Source of the DNA: Methanobacteriota archaeon
GTDB lineage: Archaea; Halobacteriota; Methanosarcinia; Methanosarcinales; Methanosarcinaceae
Direction of reading: 5' to 3'
NCBI GenBank assembly: GCA_023399215.1
Contig: JAEWQJ010000011.1
Span: forward strand, 129,876-193,875
DNA length: 64,000 nt
The notes under the pieces were generated by a model. It was given only the letters and a program-made list of their open reading frames with translations. It had not been told where the DNA came from and searched no databases. Shown here in pieces: positions 49,201-56,692 of this stretch (position 1 is the stretch's first letter; each line of letters begins with the position of its first letter). The position numbers were made by a program, and so were the translations under genes.

Positions 49201-49868
49201 TCAACATACTTGGGATTGGTGAAGATATGTTCCTGCATGGCCCCAATAAATGTAAAATCACTTTCCTGGGCAACCTGGCCGAGAATTCTTAGAAACTGAA
49301 CATCCCTTGTAATTTTTTCTTTGTCTTTTTGCTTGAGGAAATCTGAGATCTCATCAACAACAACAATCAACCCCCGAGTATGGTCCTGTACTTTTACAGC
49401 CTGTACCACGTCGTTGATCATTTTTTTGTGGTCTACAACTTCCTTTAAGGGGAATTCGTACTGAATGCCGTAGTTTTCCTCAAGCTGCTGTTCGATCCTG
49501 TCATAGAAATAGGCTGCAAGCTCGACATCATTAGGCTGCAGTTCCCAGCGAATAACCACAAAATCCCTGTTGATGTTTTCGGCTGCCTCTCGAACTTTTT
49601 CATTCTGTATTGAGGATCTCAAGCTTTTGTCACTAAGAATAGAAATAATGAATGCGAGCAAATGTGACTTACCGGAACCGTATCCTCCGATTACCTGGAC
49701 TGCTTTATGTGTGTCTTTTTGAAAATCATTAAGGATATTGATAAGGGATTCTTCCATTGACTGTGAAATTACATAATTTTCAACCATCTTCCGTTTGTCA
49801 TATGAAGAATCAATATCAATTACATCTTTTATCTTCTCAAAATTAATAAGTTCTTTTATTTTAGGCAT
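46254..49868 (-). CDS. brxC: BREX P-loop ATPase BrxC (DUF6079)
   Basis: A 1204-residue AAA-like ATPase, the central large ATPase of BREX. Walker A is VIGGYGSGKSHLLAF (near residue 62) and Walker B GLIVVVDEISDFL (near 170), followed by a sensor-like FIGAMQEHIFTNP. The remaining 900 residues are mostly helical, with a small cysteine motif near residue 1085 (CSSFN..CTKCSF). The length is typical of BrxC/PglY. The first codon of the longest reading is a TTG; GGAGG 6 nt before ATG 49868 selects that. Its start overlaps the brxF stop by 8 bases, and pglXI follows at once. Confidence 0.92.
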   Translation of the reverse strand: MPKIKELINFEKIKDVIDIDSSYDKRKMVENYVISQSMEESLINILNDFQKDTHKAVQVIGGYGSGKSHLLAFIISILSDKSLRSSIQNEKVREAAENINRDFVVIRWELQPNDVELAAYFYDRIEQQLEENYGIQYEFPLKEVVDHKKMINDVVQAVKVQDHTRGLIVVVDEISDFLKQKDKEKITRDVQFLRILGQVAQESDFTFIGAMQEHIFTNPKYVDEAESFGRVSERFQIITIKREDIKKVIAKRVLNKSKEQRLELEKLFSDYTKYYPAIQAHLNEFVDLFPLHPYVIQVFSELPYFEKRGVIQFTIQEVEKVLDREFPHLITYDLIYDEIESKHTVKNLETVSPVVDAVQTLASKIDLLDGKRQQTAAEIVKALGVLKLYGKSTNNGANAQELANTLLVLPSNKMLEAEDEITLVLDELRKVTDGQFINRTEEGYYFLDLQLNIDYDQVIKRKSDNLPENALDDEILGILKDQLMLGEETGFGVFRDTCHWKSKKSFREGQFVYETGKGDKTEEIEGDFQILFISPFCAGKRYRSLNNRLQISGKLTQDVVEQLKMLASAKALINDNYQRSIIQNKYASRKKDFTKLLSTSYLENGIVEIGDAKKSIKSLIVREFSNFDELFSEIKPEIFDSYFNEKYKKHPKFSNSVTRDNIKGEFSTAVKNMVSQNGAQTTLFSGSKSILNALELLDDKGNTSTTGSEVAQKILEAAKEDAGQNLPVAEFVSKFKESPYGYDPIMTEFVMVALTYTGEIALKAAGGKTIGSSEVADVFKSSIEAFENIKYLTLESEFDKQPIIKLFMAVGLDQGTARKVLESSKRNAAIQEFRKSYLELKENFDDAKQRLEKLSLQHSNIIDIEGLNARHETLKCIPFSDFELVKTPNDLKKIIYSDSEIEEIGEAVELLGKLHRFYKKFFEEIESELVYALEVKKVMDDYPGIIQVEGVDSFINDSFAILSDAEKLLSPEDFNPLLGKLQSIRRKYKSAYYHAHENNVGSKVNWSKLTQVTGSSTYHKLRKLKNVELLNKRKFIEVENQISALSNLQCSSFNVDILDKNVVCTKCSFPKGFKNENPEFQISRLDEKIGSIYEDWENTLLAELENYRGNLQYLSSEERTLIEAIIRSSQLPETIEDSLVIALNNLFRELEIVEVNPTIFLEAVFKESQVMDYTNFDARIKKLMQKLVAGKDLSKVRIKLAQQE

Positions 49869-50316
49869 CAATATCCTCCATTTTCACGTTTATCAGTTCA
49901 CTCACATCCATCTCAACATGATCTTCTTTTCTATATTCTGAGTACTGGATTCGTGAACCTGAAATCTGCCCTTCAAGAATTACAATGCACTCCTTGTCCC
50001 GTGACCTGTATTTAAATGCCCCCACAGGGGTCAACTTTCCAAGCTCGGGAGAGTATAATATATTAGTGTTATAAAGGATTACTTTGTCTGGAAGTGAGTT
50101 AAACCACTGCTTAACTTTATCTCCTATTCGAAGTTTGATCTTATTTTCCGGAATATCTTCGATTATACGGAGGATATTTTCGTTTGCATCGTAGCTTGTC
50201 CAGCCTTCATTCTTAAGAGCATTGATTATTTTTTCATGCTGCTGATTGTTGTCCACTATTACAAGCATTTTGTAATGATTGGTTCGGTTTTGTTCCAGCA
50301 AGGTATCCAGTCGCAT
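49861..50316 (-). CDS. brxF: BREX type 3 protein BrxF
   Basis: A 151-residue protein, first gene of the locus. It resembles BrxF of type 3 BREX in size and in its KMLVIVDNNQQHEKIINAL strand-helix start, the GDKVKQWFNSLPDKVILYNTNILYSPELG segment, and ECIVILEG strand, a reduced P-loop-like fold without a Walker A lysine motif. BrxF occurs only in type 3 systems next to brxC, which supports the call. Its 3' end overlaps brxC. Upstream is an 870-base gap toward the ribosomal gene; its promoter should lie in 50317-50450. Confidence 0.82.
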   Translation of the reverse strand: MRLDTLLEQNRTNHYKMLVIVDNNQQHEKIINALKNEGWTSYDANENILRIIEDIPENKIKLRIGDKVKQWFNSLPDKVILYNTNILYSPELGKLTPVGAFKYRSRDKECIVILEGQISGSRIQYSEYRKEDHVEMDVSELINVKMEDIDA

Positions 50317-50587
50317 ATTCTCATCTCAAAGGTTTAGACAATATTTTAAAAGAGATATAATAAACCTTTCTAATTTATTGAACTATCTAAGTAACTTCAA
50401 AAAAATGCAGAAGCCCGATCAATGTTTCTCCTGCTTGAAGGTGCTGCAAAGATGGTTAAGTTTTGCGTATTTGATAATAATACCTACTATTATACACCGC
50501 AGGCAAAATAAACACTTTATGAAACTCACTGTCCTTGTTGATAATAACACCCTTATTGACAGGGATTTCTTTGCCGAGCCCGGTTTT

Positions 50588-50733
50588 TTTCTTCAAACTT
50601 TTTCTTTACACTTTTTCTTTACACTTTTTCTTTAATTTTTCCCAAATTTTTCTTCAAACTTTTCTTCAAACTTTTTTCCTTAGACTTTCTTCAAACTTTT
50701 CTTTACACTTTTTCTTCAAACTTTTTTATTTTC
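50588..50733. repeat. degenerate pyrimidine-rich tandem repeat
   Basis: The words TTTTTCTTTACAC and TTTTCTTCAAAC recur about ten times in 146 bases with slight spacing changes. The plus strand is almost all pyrimidine plus A. It lies upstream of the leader of the eS1 gene and upstream of brxF in its own sense. No gene overlaps it convincingly. Confidence 0.8.
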
Positions 50734-50774
50734 GCTTTTTAGCAGATAGGCAGAAAGTGTTTCTGACCGATTTG

Positions 50775-50783
50775 TTTATATAC
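50775..50783 (+). promoter_or_regulatory. TATA box upstream of the eS1 leader
   Basis: TTTATATAC is the best archaeal TATA match in this gap. A start about 25 bases later would give either a leader of nearly 390 bases for the eS1 gene or a separate small RNA. Confidence 0.5.
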
Positions 50784-50869
50784 TGACATGATATGTATAG
50801 TGAGCCATTAACTAGTTAGATGCCGCTAATTTCTGAGATCTTCTGGCGATTTTCCGGATCATATTTTTT

Positions 50870-51110
50870 GATTATCAGGAGCCTGTAGTTGCCGGAATAT
50901 AGGGGACGGGTCAAGGTTCGGAAGCCTATTGAAGCTCGGAAGTTTCATCTTGAAAGGGAAACGCTAGTGCAAAAAGCACCACAAACTGCGCCTGGAAGCG
51001 CAAAGTCTGTGCAAAAGCGCTGAAGGTCATTCATGCTCATTGATTAAGGAAAAAGCTCACCCGAGCATCCGGAATAAGAAACTGAAAGGCTTGAGGGCCG
51101 CAGGATAAAC
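50870..51110 (+). ncRNA. candidate structured RNA or leader before eS1
   Basis: This 240-base stretch is clearly richer in G and C than its flanks and has no open frame. It contains compact hairpins: GTGC-5 nt-GCAC at 50967-50979, GCGC-6 nt-GCGC at 50988-51001, and GCTC-4 nt-GAGC at 51055-51066, with further weak pairings. It lies between a TATA box and the ribosomal gene. It does not carry the conserved cores of RNase P, SRP RNA or a TPP riboswitch. It may be a stand-alone small RNA or an autoregulatory ribosomal-protein leader. Confidence 0.35.
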
Positions 51111-51189
51111 CAGCAGCATACAAAATTCAACAAAAATACTAGAAACAACATAATAATCGTAAAAAGGAACATTACTTCGGAGGAATCAC

Positions 51190-51813
51190 TTGGCAAGAAA
51201 GAAAGTACAGAGAAAGCTTGACGGATGGAAGTCCAAGGAATGGTATAATATTGAAGCTCCTGCTTACTTAAACAGAGCTATTGTCGGTAACACTATGGCA
51301 GGAGATCCTTCTCTTCTCGTAGGACGCAATATTGAAACCACTGTTGGAGAACTTACCAACGATATGACCAAGAATAACACTAAGGTCATCCTCAGGATCA
51401 ATAATGTCGTAGGAGACGTCGCAACTACTGACCTTATGGGCCACGAACTTACAACCGACTATATCCGCTCAATCGTGAAGAGGCAGACCTCCAGGATTGA
51501 TGCGAATATCGACGTTAAAACCAAAGACGGCTATGTCATCCGTGTAAAGCCTACCTGCTTTACCATCAAAAGGGCACGCTCAAGCCAGATTAAAGCCATC
51601 AGGGAAATGATGGTCAACATCGTCGCAAAGCGTGCATCAGAAGCCGATTTCGAGACCTTTATGCAGGAAGCAATTCTTGGCAGACTCTCAGCAGCCATTT
51701 ACAGGCAGGCCAAGTTCATCTACCCGCTCCGCAGGGTCGAAATCCGCAAAACCCAGGTCGAAGCAGCACCTGCACCTGCTACATCCGCTGCACCCGAACC
51801 TGCAGCAGCATAA
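51190..51813 (+). CDS. rps3ae: 30S ribosomal protein eS1 (S3Ae)
   Basis: A 207-residue archaeal/eukaryotic-type small-subunit protein eS1. Conserved segments are all present: RKKVQRKLDGWKSKEWY, AP.YLNRAIVGNTMAGDPSLLVGR, TTVGELTNDMTKNNTKVILRI, GHELTTDYIRSIVKRQTSRID, TKDGYVIRVKP and IYPLRRVEIRKTQV. The C-terminal Ala/Pro tail is typical of Methanosarcina. It starts at TTG with GGAGG 6 nt upstream. It is preceded by a long leader region with hairpins and followed by a 22-bp repeat array. It stands alone. Confidence 0.97.
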   Translation: MARKKVQRKLDGWKSKEWYNIEAPAYLNRAIVGNTMAGDPSLLVGRNIETTVGELTNDMTKNNTKVILRINNVVGDVATTDLMGHELTTDYIRSIVKRQTSRIDANIDVKTKDGYVIRVKPTCFTIKRARSSQIKAIREMMVNIVAKRASEADFETFMQEAILGRLSAAIYRQAKFIYPLRRVEIRKTQVEAAPAPATSAAPEPAAA

Positions 51814-51910
51814 TTTCGTTCTGGTTCAATATCAAGAAGCAGGGGAAAATCCGAAAGGATTTTCTTATCTCTTTTCTTAGTTTCTTTTAGTATGCGAGTT
51901 TCTCGCTCTT

Positions 51911-51974
51911 ACTGTTCTAATTGTTCTTCTTCATTGTTCTAATTGTTCTTTTTCACTGTTCTAATTGTTATTTC
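51911..51974. repeat. 22-bp tandem repeat, three units
   Basis: ACTGTTCTAATTGTTCTTCT-type units of 22 bases begin at 51911, 51933 and 51955. They differ at a few bases, and the last is slightly short. The array lies between the convergent ends of the eS1 and topA genes in a T-rich context and may also terminate transcription. Confidence 0.85.
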
Positions 51975-52008
51975 TAAGGGTTTTTGATTTCAGGTTTTTC
52001 AGGTTTTT

Positions 52009-54579
52009 TTACTTCCTCTTTTTCAGGCCTGCAGCCGATACTTTTGAAGTTTTTCTTTTTGCTTGGGTTACTTCTGGGCTTGATGCTGAACTTGTCGCTG
52101 AACTTGCTACCGGTTTTGCTACTGAACTTGCTGCAGGGCGGCTTACCGAAGCCTTTTCCTTGATCCTTGTTTCGGCTCCTTTGCCTGGCCTTTTCCAGTA
52201 TTTTCTGCCTTCCGGGCAGCGCCGGTTTATACAGAACTCTTCCTCAGGGCTGTCGCCTTCTTCTTTTAACCTGAACAGCTTCCAGCCGCAGATTTCACAG
52301 GTCTTGTCAAGCAGGGTCAGTTTTCCGGTTTTTGGGACTGAATGAGTGTATCCGCAGCGTTTCGTGCAGCCCAGGAATCGTGTGTCTTTAAAGTTTATCA
52401 GGAACATGCTTCCATCACATTCCGGGCAGGGACCGACCGTTTCTGGGGGATAGCATTCTTTTTCAAGGTCGCAGGTAAAACAGGGGCCTATGCCTACAGC
52501 CCAGTTATATTTGTTTCCGACTTTCAGGACAGCTGCTCCTCCTTTTTTACATTCCTTGCTCCTTAGTACGGTCAAAGCCCCGGCTTTTGGCAGAGGATAC
52601 GAGTTTCTGCAGTCCGGATAGCCTGTGCAGCCCACAAAGCGGCCTGAATCCGTCTGCACAATTCTTAACACATGCCCGCAAGCCTTACAGGTTCCGATGT
52701 AGTTTTTCTTGTCTTCGAGGGCAGCTTCGTCCTTAATCGTGCCTGCTATGCTTGAAGTCAGCTCCTTTTTATTTGCCTCAAGCTGGGCGTACATCTCCTT
52801 TATCAGGACTGTGCCTTCTTCAAGGGCCGCTTCAAACTCTTTTTTTCCATCCTCGACTTCCTGAATAAGGGCTTCGATCTTTGCCCTTATTTCCGGCTTT
52901 ACTAGAATAGGAACGGTCAGAGAGAGCCCATCCATAAGGGTAAAGCCTGTATCGAGAATAGAGATTGTTTTTCCCTTTGTCTCAAGATATCCCCGCTTTT
53001 TATTTGTTTCAATATGAGTCGGAGCTGTTGCCTTTGTCCCGATTCCGTTTTTGTCCATAAGGGTCAGAAGTTCGGCTTCGGTCAGTTTCTTTGGAGGGCT
53101 GGTTTTGGACTTTGTATTGCTGAGCTTTTTTATGCCCACTTTCTGGCCTTCTTCTACAAACGGAAGAAGTTTATCCTTTTTATTTTCGAATGGATAGGCT
53201 TCGAGCCAGCCCGAATCCTTGAGCACGGTTCCGGATGAGTCAAAAGGCTCTTCATTTACGAGCAGGTGGAGATGCGTTTTTTCGAAAACGGCTGCAGGCA
53301 TAAGGTTTGCCAGGAAATGCCTTGCTATAAGGTCATAGACTGCAGGGGCCTGAGGGATATTTACTGCAGAGCTAACCTCTCCTCTTGAAGCCGCCCTGAT
53401 TGGGTGGATAGGGGGGTGGTCGTGTGCATCTTTTTCTCCGTTTTTCGGTACAATTGGGGCTATAAGAATAGACTCTGCAAAAGGCTTGTATTCCTTCTGG
53501 CGTGCAAAATCAAAGACAAGGGACTTGAAATCAAAGTCTTCAGCGTATTTGTTTGTCTCGGTCCTGGGGTAGCTGGTAAACCCTGCAAGGTAAAGCTGTT
53601 CTGCAACCTCAAGGGCAAGTTCTGGGCTTATCCCGAGGAACTTGGAGGCCCTTTTGAGGAATTCTGTAGTATTTAAGGGATTAGGAGGACTGGTTTTTGT
53701 TTCTTTTACTGTCTTTTTCGCAACTAACCCTTCCTTTGCCCCTTTTAGCCTTTTGAAGATCTCAGCGGCTTTTTCTTTATCGTGAATATTTCCTGCCCTG
53801 TGAGTACCTTCAAAATCTCTTCTTTCTTTTCCACCTTCTTTTTCGCCTTTTTTTTCGCTTTCTTTTTCGTCTTCTTTTTCACTTTCTGCCGAGAATATCG
53901 CAGTTATCTTCCAGAAGTCCTTTGCCTGAAAAGCCCGGATTGTCTTTTCCCTTTCGTATACAAATCCGCAGGTAGGCGTCTGGCAAGGACCGATAGAAAG
54001 TATATCTTTTGTTCTTGCTCTCTCCCTGACCGAAAGCGTGACAAAGCGGGTGAAAGCTGCTCCCATTTTAAGGTCCAGAATCTGTCTGGCTTCTGCAGCC
54101 ATTGCCATGTTGTAGTCCGGGTCTATCAGGCTTTCAAAAGCTTTTTTTACCTCTTTTGGGGAGAGAGACGAAAAACGAGCCCTTTCAACCGGTACATTTG
54201 TTACTTCCTCTGCAAGTGTTTTGGCTTCAAATCCTATATTTTCTCCTTCCCTGTCATAGTCGCAGGCAAGGACAATCTTGTTTGCTCTTTTTGCCAGATT
54301 TTTTACTGCAGCAGCGTAATTAGTTCGCGTTACAAGTTTTTGCGGGTCGACTCCAAGAAGCACACCCGGATTGACTTCATTCCATTTGTTATACTGCTCC
54401 GGAAAGTCATAATTCATAATATGTCCGGAAAGTCCCATTACCAGCCACTCTTCACCTTTCCACTTGAATTCATATGCTGGCAGCCCTTCAACTGTTATCC
54501 TCTCAACTTCCCCCTCGCCCAGGATGCTGGCAATCTGGGATGCTGCCTTATTCTTTTCTGCAAATGCGACAACTGTCAT
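52009..54579 (-). CDS. topA: DNA topoisomerase I (type IA, archaeal)
   Basis: An 856-residue enzyme that relaxes negative supercoils by single-strand passage. The Toprim domain opens with VVAFAEKNKAASQIASIL and continues to ACDYDREGENIGFEA. The catalytic Tyr is in LYLAGFTSYPRTETNKY (near residue 330). LMDKNGIGTKATAPTHIE follows. A Glu/Lys-rich insert lies near residues 235-265. The C-terminal third holds four-Cys zinc modules (CKACGHVLR..C.GYPDC, CFTCDLEKEC, CPECDG..C.KRC, CEICGWKLF..C) and a basic Ser/Ala tail. Start MTVVAFAEKNKAA is the natural N-terminus. It is monocistronic. Confidence 0.95.
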   Translation of the reverse strand: MTVVAFAEKNKAASQIASILGEGEVERITVEGLPAYEFKWKGEEWLVMGLSGHIMNYDFPEQYNKWNEVNPGVLLGVDPQKLVTRTNYAAAVKNLAKRANKIVLACDYDREGENIGFEAKTLAEEVTNVPVERARFSSLSPKEVKKAFESLIDPDYNMAMAAEARQILDLKMGAAFTRFVTLSVRERARTKDILSIGPCQTPTCGFVYEREKTIRAFQAKDFWKITAIFSAESEKEDEKESEKKGEKEGGKERRDFEGTHRAGNIHDKEKAAEIFKRLKGAKEGLVAKKTVKETKTSPPNPLNTTEFLKRASKFLGISPELALEVAEQLYLAGFTSYPRTETNKYAEDFDFKSLVFDFARQKEYKPFAESILIAPIVPKNGEKDAHDHPPIHPIRAASRGEVSSAVNIPQAPAVYDLIARHFLANLMPAAVFEKTHLHLLVNEEPFDSSGTVLKDSGWLEAYPFENKKDKLLPFVEEGQKVGIKKLSNTKSKTSPPKKLTEAELLTLMDKNGIGTKATAPTHIETNKKRGYLETKGKTISILDTGFTLMDGLSLTVPILVKPEIRAKIEALIQEVEDGKKEFEAALEEGTVLIKEMYAQLEANKKELTSSIAGTIKDEAALEDKKNYIGTCKACGHVLRIVQTDSGRFVGCTGYPDCRNSYPLPKAGALTVLRSKECKKGGAAVLKVGNKYNWAVGIGPCFTCDLEKECYPPETVGPCPECDGSMFLINFKDTRFLGCTKRCGYTHSVPKTGKLTLLDKTCEICGWKLFRLKEEGDSPEEEFCINRRCPEGRKYWKRPGKGAETRIKEKASVSRPAASSVAKPVASSATSSASSPEVTQAKRKTSKVSAAGLKKRK

Positions 54580-54757
54580 GTAAAATACCCTGATTCCGTT
54601 CTTGAGATTATATTGGGATCTAAAATAGTATTAATAAGAAATGTGTAAGGAAACGCATAATAAGCTAATTGAAACACATAATAAAGTAAATTAGGAAATG
54701 CACCTGAAAGATTTCCCTTCTTTTTTCTCGCTTTTTTATGTGCATCGGCTTAATCTT

Positions 54758-54845
54758 ACTGGTTAAATTCAATTATTTTACTGGTTAAATTCAATTATTT
54801 TACTGGTCAAATTCAATTATTTTACTGGTTGGGTTCAATTATATC
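54758..54845. repeat. 22-bp tandem repeat, four units
   Basis: ACTGGTTAAATTCAATTATT-type units of 22 bases start at 54758, 54780, 54802 and 54824. The first two are identical; the third has one change and the fourth several. The array lies in the 605-base region between topA (minus) and thiC (plus), upstream of both. Confidence 0.92.
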
Positions 54846-55184
54846 AGTAAGCTGTAAAAGCCTTTACTTTAAAAACAGTTTCCGTGGTTTTCTTTCTGCG
54901 CATGCTCTAAATAATAACCTACATTATTTATATATTTGTTTGCTTATACATATTATATGACTTGCCAGACGTGAAAAGATATATATGAGTTGTCTGTTCT
55001 AGTCTGCAAGATATAAGTACTGGATTTATCTTTATCCTTATTATTCTAGTCAACCTTATAATATGCTTATGAAATGTTGGTTAGTTACAGTCAATGATAT
55101 TGCTGTTATTTGACATGTTTTCATCGAGATCTGTTAATTAATATAATATTATAATTTTTCATTAACCTGCAGTCTGGAGTAACA
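54846..55184 (+). promoter_or_regulatory. thiC upstream region
   Basis: AT-rich DNA with TATA-like stretches (TTTATATATTTG near 54926 and TTAATATAATATTATAAT near 55136). I looked for the conserved core of a TPP riboswitch and did not find it. GGAGT lies 8 nt before the thiC ATG. Confidence 0.45.
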
Positions 55185-56471
55185 ATGACACTAATGGAAG
55201 ATGCGAAGAAGGGAATCATCACCCCCTCTATAGAAGCCGTGGCAAAAGCTGAAGGAATAGACCCTGAGACTGTTCGCTCCTGCGTGGCAAAAGGACTAAT
55301 TGCTATCCCCGTAAATAACAGGCGAGAGACCCTTCCTATAGGTATTGGCAAGTATATGAGCACAAAGATCAATGCCAACGTAGGAACATCGAGAGACTAT
55401 ATAGACATTGATGCCGAAATCGAAAAAGCAAAGGCCGCAGAAACTTTCGGCGCTCATGCCGTAATGGACCTTTCTACAGGCGGAAATCTGGACGAAATTC
55501 GCACTCGAATCCTGAAATCCGTTAACATTCCAGTCGGGACGGTTCCAATCTACCAGGCTGCAGCTTCCAGGAAAGTTGTTGTGGAAATGACTTCGGATGA
55601 TATGTTCAACGCCGTCCGGAAACATGCCGAACAGGGAGTTGACTTTGTGACCGTGCATGCCGGGGTTAACTTAAACTCACTTGAAAGGCTGCGCCAGAGC
55701 GACAGGATCATGAATGTCGTGAGCCGTGGAGGCTCTTTTACCCTTGCCTGGATGCTGCATAACGGAGAAGACAATCCCTTCTATGCCGAATTTGATTATC
55801 TACTTGAAATCGCAAAAGAATATGATATGACCCTGAGCCTTGGAGACGGCATGCGTCCAGGCTGTATTGCCGATGCCTCTGACCGCCCGAAGTTTATGGA
55901 ATTTATCACACTCGGTGAACTTGTAAAGCGGGCAAGGGCTGCCAATGTCCAGACTTTTGTGGAAGGCCCCGGCCATGTGCCTCTGAACGAAATCGAACTC
56001 AGCGTTAGGGGCATGAAAGAGCTCTGTAATGGTGCTCCTCTCTATCTTCTGGGCCCGCTTGTGACTGATATTGCTCCCGGCTTTGACCACATTACAGGTG
56101 CAATAGGAGGCGCAGTTGCAGGGATGTACGGTACGGATTTCCTCTGCATGGTAACTCCTTCGGAACACCTTGCCCTTCCAGCCCTTGAGGACATAAAAGA
56201 AGGTCTGCTCGTAACAAAGGTTGCAGCCCACACTATTGACCTTATAAAAGAAGGCCCGAGAGAACGCGCCTGGGAAAAAGATCTGGCAATGGCATATGCC
56301 CGCAGGGACCTTGACTGGGAAAAACAGTTCGAACTGGCAGTCGATGGCAACAGGGCCCGCAAAATCCGGGATGCCAGAAAAACTGAAAGCGATACCTGTT
56401 CGATGTGCGGAGATCTCTGTGCTTTGAAAATCGTAAAGGAGGCTTTTGAGAATAAGAAAACGGAAGAATGA
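55185..56471 (+). CDS. thiC: phosphomethylpyrimidine synthase ThiC
   Basis: A 428-residue radical SAM enzyme that rearranges aminoimidazole ribotide into the pyrimidine (HMP-P) of thiamine. Family segments: GTSRDYIDIDAEIEKA, AVMDLSTGGNLDEIR, VGTVPIYQA, DFVTVHAGV, SRGGSF, LGDGMRPG, VEGPGHVPLNEIE, LGPLVTDIAPGFDHITGAIGG and FLCMVTPSEHL. The [4Fe-4S] ligands are in the C-terminal CSMCGDLCA (CxxCxxxxC). It is the short archaeal/bacterial form without the long N-terminal extension. Together with thi4 at 11.6 kb it covers both precursor branches of thiamine. It appears monocistronic; a 22-bp repeat and T-rich DNA follow. Confidence 0.97.
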   Translation: MTLMEDAKKGIITPSIEAVAKAEGIDPETVRSCVAKGLIAIPVNNRRETLPIGIGKYMSTKINANVGTSRDYIDIDAEIEKAKAAETFGAHAVMDLSTGGNLDEIRTRILKSVNIPVGTVPIYQAAASRKVVVEMTSDDMFNAVRKHAEQGVDFVTVHAGVNLNSLERLRQSDRIMNVVSRGGSFTLAWMLHNGEDNPFYAEFDYLLEIAKEYDMTLSLGDGMRPGCIADASDRPKFMEFITLGELVKRARAANVQTFVEGPGHVPLNEIELSVRGMKELCNGAPLYLLGPLVTDIAPGFDHITGAIGGAVAGMYGTDFLCMVTPSEHLALPALEDIKEGLLVTKVAAHTIDLIKEGPRERAWEKDLAMAYARRDLDWEKQFELAVDGNRARKIRDARKTESDTCSMCGDLCALKIVKEAFENKKTEE

Positions 56472-56496
56472 GATTTTTTTCGATTCTTCTCTCATT

Positions 56497-56554
56497 TAAC
56501 TCTTTTTTCAACTTTTATTAACTCTTTTTTCAACTTTTATTAACTCTTTTTCAA
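56497..56554. repeat. 22-bp tandem repeat after thiC, about 2.6 units
   Basis: TAACTCTTTTTTCAACTTTT-type units of 22 bases begin at 56497, 56519 and (partial) 56541. The first two are identical. The T-rich sequence may act as the thiC terminator. Confidence 0.88.
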
Positions 56555-56692
56555 TCCTCATTAAGTTTTTTCAGCCATCCTTCAACTTTCTTTTTGATTC
56601 TTTCTTATGTAGAACCTTAGTTTTTCAAATCGTTAAATTAACATCACTGAATTCACAGTACCGTCAGCTTTGAGGTATTTCTCCTAATGTAT

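Noticed and set aside
50870..51110. RNase P or SRP RNA gene before eS1
   Set aside because: The conserved cores of RNase P (GAGGAAAGTCC) and the SRP helix 8 loop are absent.
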